DNA from: Porodaedalea pini
Lineage: Eukaryota; Basidiomycota; Agaricomycetes; Hymenochaetales; Hymenochaetaceae
Direction: 5' to 3'
NCBI GenBank assembly: GCA_002794775.1
Contig: NBAY01000001.1
Location: forward strand, 1,736,001-1,800,000
DNA length: 64,000 bases
Made by a program: the position numbers and the translations under genes. Under the pieces are notes generated by a model, which was not told where the DNA came from, ran no database searches, and saw only the letters and a list, made by a program, of their open reading frames with translations. Shown one piece after another: positions 57,749-64,000 of this stretch. Position 1 is the stretch's first letter. Each line of letters opens with the position of its first letter.

Positions 57749-58089
57749 CTTGAAACTGTCTTGTGAAGGACAGACGAGAGTACGGTAGGTGAATGTCAGT
57801 GTTAAGTCGCGATGCAAGAAGTTTCAAAAAACTTTATGGGCGCTAATGACTCAAGGACCGAAAAAGGAATGTCTTATCTTATCTCGATCTACTCGTCTAA
57901 TTCTGGTCTCACAGGAAACACAAGTCACAGTTGATAATAATAAAAAATAAGTCCAAAGAATTGTAGTTACATTATTCTTACTGCCCTGCGTATTAATATT
58001 GTTATTGGCTTTATAAATAATTGGTTGCATACAGGGAAAAAATCCGAGGTCGCTGTATGTACCGGTGAGCTTCCCCCGCAGCCAGCATC
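57749..58089. other. Intergenic stretch
   Basis: ade13 promoter side. AT-rich from about 57930; no gene. Confidence 0.35.
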
Positions 58090-59468
58090 TCAAGGCTCAG
58101 CATGTCTGCTTAGCCTCAGCTTCCACTTCTGCTTCCCACTACTATAGTAGGCACCCCATCCGCCCATATTGTCATTGAAGCTACGCCACATCTACCCGAT
58201 ATTCCTTTCCTTGAAGTAGTCCGCACAGTAACTATCAAGGAGCTCCCAGAATGCCTGCTCGGATGAGACAGAAACGTCAGCCTTCTTGCTGTTGGGCGCG
58301 AGAAGCTCTTTGTTGCTTGGCCAGCCAGTCTATTCGAGTACATGGACAAAATAAGATAATTCCAAGGATGCGATATTTAGAAAAGAATTACACGCTTGCG
58401 TTACCAACAGAGGCTTCCCCTTTGCGATGGATTCAAAGTATTTAATACCACTCACGAAGTTATCCCACGAGCTCGCACTCCCACCGTTTTCCGCGCTCTG
58501 CGCTCAGTAGGGAAAGTTATTGATCATGAAGCAATCGACAGCACCGGCTACCGCAGAGATGAGTCATGTCGCCCGCACTTTACCAACCATATGGCATGTC
58601 GGATATCGAAATGGGGATGTCGGACAGCCCGGCGTTTTTGAAGTCTGACTTCATGTGAAGGATGTGTTTGGCGAGGTTCCCCGGTGACCCGGTGTCGTTG
58701 TCGTACAGGGGCTACAGGTGAACACTTTAAGCTATAAATTGCAAATGAATTCTTATGAAGGTATCTACCTCGTCACCCATAGCATGATTGTAGCTGAGTT
58801 ATACACAGTACACGGACAGTGTATCATGAGTGAACGCACCGAGAGCAACTGCAATGACATAATTGGGGTTGGCTATGGCGGCCTGTAAGTAAATATTTAG
58901 GATAAGTCTGGTTTTGAATATTTAACATCATGTTACAGTACCTCTGTTAATGCCTTCATTACTCGGTTCAGCCGCTGAATGTTTGACCACTGTCCAGGAG
59001 AGTCCAGACAAGAGGGATGGTATAAATTCCGGCCACCTCTGCAACACTTAGAATATCTGGTTTTGAATTCAAGATGTGGCACACAGCTACGAGGAATGGA
59101 AAAGACCTTACCTCCACAGTAAGACGAGTCTTTTCCAGAGTTGCAGATACCGAATGTGATGACGTTCCGAGCCCCGACAGACTTCATGGTTTGAAAGTCT
59201 CTGCTTGCTTGTGATTTTAACGGACACGACTAGCACGCGCAATATCATCCTGCATTTAGCACCACTAACGCACGAAAAGTGTGCAGCTTACATCAATGTC
59301 ATAGACGAAGCTCTCGAAGGCATACGTACTCTTGATGGCATCAAAACGGGACAAGGATCCACGAGGCAAGATATGAGCATGTGATCCGTTTCCATGCGTG
59401 CTGGCTGCTGTGGCATCAGTCAAGAAGGTGGCAAGAATAGCGAAAACCGAGAATAATCGGCGCAGCAT
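58090..59468 (-). pseudogene. GH17-like pseudogene (copy B)
   Basis: It starts like a normal gene: ATG 59468, signal peptide, exon 1 to 59292, exon 2 59229-59112. It is broken afterwards. A TGA (58970-58968) follows LLDSGQTFSG, caused by a frame shift in exon 3. The AG acceptor before the 8 nt exon is lost (GG). A TAA (58582-58580) follows MPYGW and a TGA (58506-58504) follows NNFPY. A TAG (58194-58192) replaces a Trp near the end. The remaining text matches copies A and C, including TGWPSNKELLAPNS. Non-functional. Confidence 0.88.
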
Positions 59469-59524
59469 AACAATGAGAATGAGATAGTCGTGTTGATAGT
59501 CGTACAAAGGCTGCCGCACATACC

Positions 59525-59531
59525 TTTTATA
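59525..59531 (-). promoter_or_regulatory. TATA box of GH17-like copy B
   Basis: TATAAAA on the minus strand about 57 bp before the pseudogene's start, still preserved. Confidence 0.55.
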
Positions 59532-60622
59532 AGCGCGATTTGCCAGTACTAGTGACGGTTGACTCCCTCATTGAAAAGCAAACTCCATTTGAATTTTCGA
59601 GTAGAGTACATAGCAGAGGATAGCAATGTAGGTAAGGACGACTGCTAGAACCGGACAGAAGCACTGGATCAAAGGAGTTTTCGAGCTGCACCAAATTGCT
59701 CATACCATCGAATTTGGACTGTACGCTATAATCTAGCCTGACAGAGCGATTATAATAGCCATTCATACATACACTAATGTTCAAGGTAGAAAGGAGGAGC
59801 TTTCTTTCATCAACAAGTTAACTGACAAGTTAATCCCAAGTATGGCGATAGCCAAAGAAAGCCCATTTCATGACCATTCACCTCCGGACAGTGCAGCATC
59901 GGCTTTTAGATATCCAACGAGGCATAAGACTCTAAGAGGTTTCTAGGGCCAGAACTCTGCAAAATCAAACTTGGCGTAAGTAGAACGAAGGCCCAAAACA
60001 ATCCCGGCCAAGGAAGTACGGTCATGTCTCATAATATAAAGACAAGGGGTGCTTGACAAGCTCAGCCATCTCATTTTTGTGTCCCCAGAGGAAAGAAGCG
60101 AAATGCTCGCCAGCGCTAGTACCAAACAAAGTTCAGTAAGGTCAAACCTGGAGAAAAGGCGCTTTGCGCAAGTTCTGAGACTCAGTTCGGCCTTTTCCGG
60201 TTGTGGTCAACAACGGTCAACAAAGCGGCAATTGTGTGGTGCAGTTTCTTCTTTTGTCTCCTTCAAGACTCCTTAACTTCAAGTTCTGAAGCTTGTCTCA
60301 CTGCTCGGCTTGTGAGTTATTCTCTGTCAAATTCACTATGTCCGGATCTCCTTGGAACGACATGTGCACAATGGCAAAGCTGCTTCAAGTTGTTGAACGA
60401 AGGACAACGAATTTAGACCTGTCTCTGTTTCGACAACTACCGCCCATTAAGTCAATTGTACTGCCATCCGAGGAGGCAGGCTTACTCGGAGCCTTATGGT
60501 AATTTCCCGGTGTATTGGCTCATTGATGCGGCCGCTTGATACCATGTGCCAGCTGACAGCTCGAAACTGGTGTGCGCGCTGTGTTTGTTTCTCCCTACGA
60601 AAGAATGCTCTGAAGGCGTATG
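59532..60622. other. Divergent intergenic region between GH17-like copies B and C
   Basis: About 1.1 kb without a gene. It contains the two promoters pointing outward. Confidence 0.4.
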
Positions 60623-60629
60623 TATAAAA
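60623..60629 (+). promoter_or_regulatory. TATA box of GH17-like copy C
   Basis: TATAAAA 63 bp before the start codon at 60692. Confidence 0.65.
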
Positions 60630-60691
60630 GATGGAGTTGCTAGAGGAATACCATCCAGCGCTCATATTCCTTCGAATCCGCTTCACTCATT

Positions 60692-62049
60692 ATGAACTAC
60701 TCCACTCTTTCTCTCCTTGCCTTTACACTCTTTGGGCGGCTGGCGCTCGCCATGCCCAGCGGTGAACAGCATGCAAGAGCGACTTCACGTATGGACAAGA
60801 TCAAAAGCATGTACGCCTTCGAGGGCTTTGTCTATGCTCTCGACGTATGTCCTCCGCGAAATCACACCGTAACAGACACAGAATTGATTACCCTTCCAAA
60901 CAGAACTGTCCTTCATCATCAGTGATGGTGTCTGACTTCAAACAAATGCAGTCGAAAGGCGCTAGAAGCGTCATCACCTTCGATCTGTGCGGCGACGGCA
61001 CCGACGCGTCATACTATGAAGGTACTGTCTATTTGCTCTTATAGCAGTGTGATAGGGGCTGAAACAGTTTTCGTCACTCCTTCGCACTGTCCGTAGAGGT
61101 GATTAATGCAGCTGGGACTGCTAACCTCAGCATCATCCCCCTCGTATGGACGTTGGCTGGCGATGGTGAATCATTCTCCGGGAACACTGTGCCGAGGATC
61201 AACGCCGTTACTCAGGTGATTGAATGTCTTTCGTACTACAGTGATCTCCGGCTTACATCCTTTTAGGCTGTTATCAAAAGCCCGGGCCCAGTTTTAGCAG
61301 TCGCAATGGGTGCGTGCATATTTTATGTCTCAAAGTCTTTCTCCGTAACTTATACATCGCTACCAGGTGATGAGGTGCGCTTCATCTCTACCAATATTTT
61401 CAGCAATTCTGGGGACTAAGAATTTTCAACTTATAGCCTCTGTACGACAACGACTTCGGCTCCCCTGGAAATCTCGCCAAGTACATCAAGCAGATGAAGA
61501 CCGCATTCGCGAATGCCGGACTCTCGGATATTCCGGTCTCCATCTCCGACATGGCATACGGCTGGCAGAGCGCGGGCGACATCTCAGCGGCGGTTGCCGC
61601 CGTCGACTTCTTCATGATCAACAACTTCCCGTACTTTGCCTGGGACGCGAAGAATGGCGGGAGCTCGACGTCGTGGAACGATTTCACAGGAGACACCACG
61701 TACTTCGAGGGTATCGCGAAGGGCAAACCGCTTCTCGTCACTCAGGTGAGCACTTCTCGAGCTTGTTCTATTCTTCTTCTCGTCTTACTGACTAATTTTG
61801 GTACTGCAATTCGCGCAGACCGGCTGGCCGAGCAACAGAGACGAGTTCGCGCCGAACAGCAAGGATATCGTCGTCAACCTCTCTGCTGAACAGGGCTACT
61901 GGAACCTGCTTGACAGCCACTGTGCAGACTTCTTTAAAGCGAAGAACATCGGCTGGATGTGGCGCAGCTGGGACGAGACTATTGAGGGATGGGGCGTCAC
62001 CTCCAACGGCAAGGATAAGTGGAATTTCAGCGCCCGTAATACATGCTAA
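60692..62049 (+). CDS. Secreted GH17-like protein (copy C)
   Basis: Seven exons: 60692-60844, 60904-61021, 61097-61215, 61267-61309, 61367-61374 (8 nt), 61437-61745 and 61819-62049, giving 326 residues. Signal peptide (LSLLAFTLFGRLALA), then the same domain as copy A: SMYAFEGFVYALD, VITFDLCGDGTDASYY, VAMGDEPLYDND with the Glu from the 8 nt exon, VDFFMINNFPYF, VTQTGWPSN and NIGWMWRSW. Internal exon lengths equal copy A (118/119/43/8/309). All introns are GT-AG here, so this is the best intact member. GH17 enzymes act on beta-1,3-glucan in cell walls. The Gln at the nucleophile position, placed at an exon border in CAG, questions that role. Confidence 0.88.
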
Positions 62050-62458
62050 AGTGCCGTCCCTTGCCGCTCGCCCTCACTTTGGAGACTGGCTCTCAGAGTT
62101 TGACAGCTCGTCGTTCCTTGCTGGCTTTCTTTTATTCTCTTGACATTGGGTTTCGTATTGTAACGAGTCTACGAGTATGTGTTGTCATTTGGTAAAATGT
62201 ATTGTTAAATAACGCAGAAAGAAAAACGCAACACGGCTTTGTTTAACGATCACTATTGTTTCCAAATTCCAGTGAAGTTTCTTTGCATGTAAGAAATCGA
62301 GAAGGTTGAGATATCGGCGTTGCAGTATGCGCCTTCCGAGCAGGTCAGGGCCGATAGTACACTGATGAGTTTCAAGATGCATATACAGATGGCTGTAGAT
62401 GAGGAAATGGCAGTGTGTTAAAAGTGTACTCAACGTACCGAAAGGCCATGACATGTAT
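62050..62458. other. Convergent 3' region
   Basis: Between the ends of GH17-like copy C and the P450 at the window edge; no gene. Confidence 0.4.
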
Positions 62459-64000
62459 TCAGTCATGAGTTTCCTGTTGAATCATCTGTGCAAGCTTCAC
62501 ATCCCGCGGAGTAATCGTACATTTGAAAGGCTTGGGACACCTAGTGAAGGAAGTTTCGGTGCCTGAAGCATTATAAACTCACAACTACACATACGTTATG
62601 ATCTTACTCTCGAACTCGAATTGTGGGAGTTCGACCATCCCTGTATCAGGGCTTGTGTAAGGATCAATGTCGAACAAAGCCAGCACATTTGTTATCGCCA
62701 GCCATAGAGTCGAGTCCGCGAAATGCTTTCCAGGACAGGCTCTTAGAAGTAAAAGAAATTAAGAAGTGGTCCGAGTCAAAGCAAGCCAGGTTAGAGGATG
62801 CTGACCTTCTTCCGAATCCGAAGACGATGGTGCTAGGATCGTCTTCCGCAACGGATACCAGGCTTTCGTCCGAAACTTCGGACTGCGTGGCCTGATTCAG
62901 GCATTTATTGTCTTTGCCTGAGTACCGCTCCGGGCTAAACAGTTCTGGATTCGGGAACATTGTCTCATCTCTCATCATTTGCCTGCGAATTATATTAATT
63001 AGCGACATGCCATTAACCATCATTACGGACGCTCAAACCATATATTAGGAATTGCCATTGTTCCGTCTGGGATCGTCCATCCACGGTAATGTTCCGTTTG
63101 CGTAGACTTGTGTGGGACGCCTAGCCACTTACGTTCGGGTATGCTACTTGAAGCATGTCAAAAAGTATACTTACCTATAGTCAGAGGAGGTAGAATCCTT
63201 AAGCACCTGAAGTATCAGTGTCGTAAGTGATTGATTATGACGATAGACATACCGATATAGCTCTTTCAGCAAGCAGTCGGTATAGGGTAGATGCCTCCTG
63301 TCGTCAAAGGAAGGTAAACGGTCTCTTCCTACAACCTTATCGATTTCTTCCTGAGCCTGCTTTGCTATTTCAGGGTGGAGTGCCATCATCATGAAGAACG
63401 TTGTAAGCGTTGATTTTGTCTGAAATAATGCGAAGGGTATTAGGAAAAGCGGTATCGTCAGTTAACACCGACCAAGTGTAACGTACTGTGTCTGTCCCGG
63501 CTGGTAGAGGTTGATTAGAGACAAAAATGAGAAGAAGAAAATGGTATACGTCGAATGCACACACCATTGTAGATCGTTGCCCCGATGTTTATGATATCTT
63601 CCTCATGTTCGTGGTCAACTATGTCTGTCGCTTCATATTTATCCAACAGATCAGATACGAAGCATGCAGGAGCGTCACCAGTGGCCTGAAAAAGAGTGAG
63701 TTCACAACGTGCTGCGAGACTTCTGTTTAATTCCTTGGTAAAGCACGTACTCTCTTTGCCTTGAGTTCTTCTAGTGGGGCTGTCATGACTAAATTCACAA
63801 CATCACGAGTTTTCCTTGTAAACCGTTTCAACCCCATTCCAGGAAGCCATGCGGGCACACGGCGTACTACAAATGTGAAGATCATAATCAGTAGTAGTGC
63901 ATTAAATGAACGCGTTACATATAATCGCGACTGCACTTACGGAAGGGAAATATATCAATAATCGTTGTTCCTAGACTACCGGAACTTGCTGTCATATGTA
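62459..64000 (-). CDS. Cytochrome P450 (copy 4), 5' end outside the window
   Basis: Exons in transcript order, from inside exon 4: 64000-63941 (partial), 63866-63751, 63685-63565, 63500-63487 (14 nt), 63419-63253, 63197-63175 (23 nt), 63120-63039, 62982-62806, 62741-62595 and 62540-62459. Motifs: VPAWLPGMGLKRF, I-helix AGTDT, ExxR in LKELYRI, SPERYSG and heme loop FGFGRRACPGK. It shares the intron after NIW and the 23 nt exon with the copy at 36885, so these two are closer to each other than to the copy at 19329. No lesion in the visible part. Confidence 0.88.

Overview
The window is nuclear DNA of a filamentous basidiomycete, most likely an Agaricomycete. The evidence is dense 45-65 nt GT-AG introns with CTNAC-type branch points, multi-exon cytochrome P450s of basidiomycete type, a chromodomain LTR retrotransposon and fungal housekeeping genes (Rho GTPase, adenylosuccinate lyase, Kin4-like kinase, beta-carbonic anhydrase). 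I rebuilt exon structures by hand from splice signals, phase and paralogue comparison. No species is claimed.

Left part (1-10 kb): a small spliced coiled-coil gene (74-882, -), then a remnant HMG-box regulator gene (-) split in two by an intact 6,250 bp Ty3/gypsy chromovirus (2973-9222). The element has 413 bp LTRs that look almost identical, a CATAC target duplication, gag and pol in a -1 relationship with a GGGTTTT slippery heptamer, and a C-terminal chromodomain. Joining the flanks restores the HMG reading frame across the target site. The HMG gene also lacks its 5' part and seems to carry a frameshift.

Middle (10-47 kb): an accessory region with several families in multiple copies. There are four Fe(II)/2-oxoglutarate (TauD-type) dioxygenases (one dead), three P450s (one dead; a fourth lies at the right edge), an MFS sugar porter, a dead drug-type MFS and a wrecked class I sesquiterpene synthase between two tandem dioxygenase copies. 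Housekeeping genes (carbonic anhydrase, Rho3-like GTPase) lie among them. This looks like a decaying or reshuffled terpenoid/detoxification gene cluster. Shared exon lengths, including 10 nt and 14 nt micro-exons, show descent by duplication within each family.

Right part (45-64 kb): three secreted GH17-like proteins (two apparently intact, one pseudogene), each with a TATA box about 60 bp before the start codon, and all with Gln where GH17 enzymes have the nucleophile Glu. Between them lie an intronless protein with an integrase-like H2C2 zinc finger, a Kin4-like kinase and ade13 (with a GC-AG intron). The window ends inside another P450.
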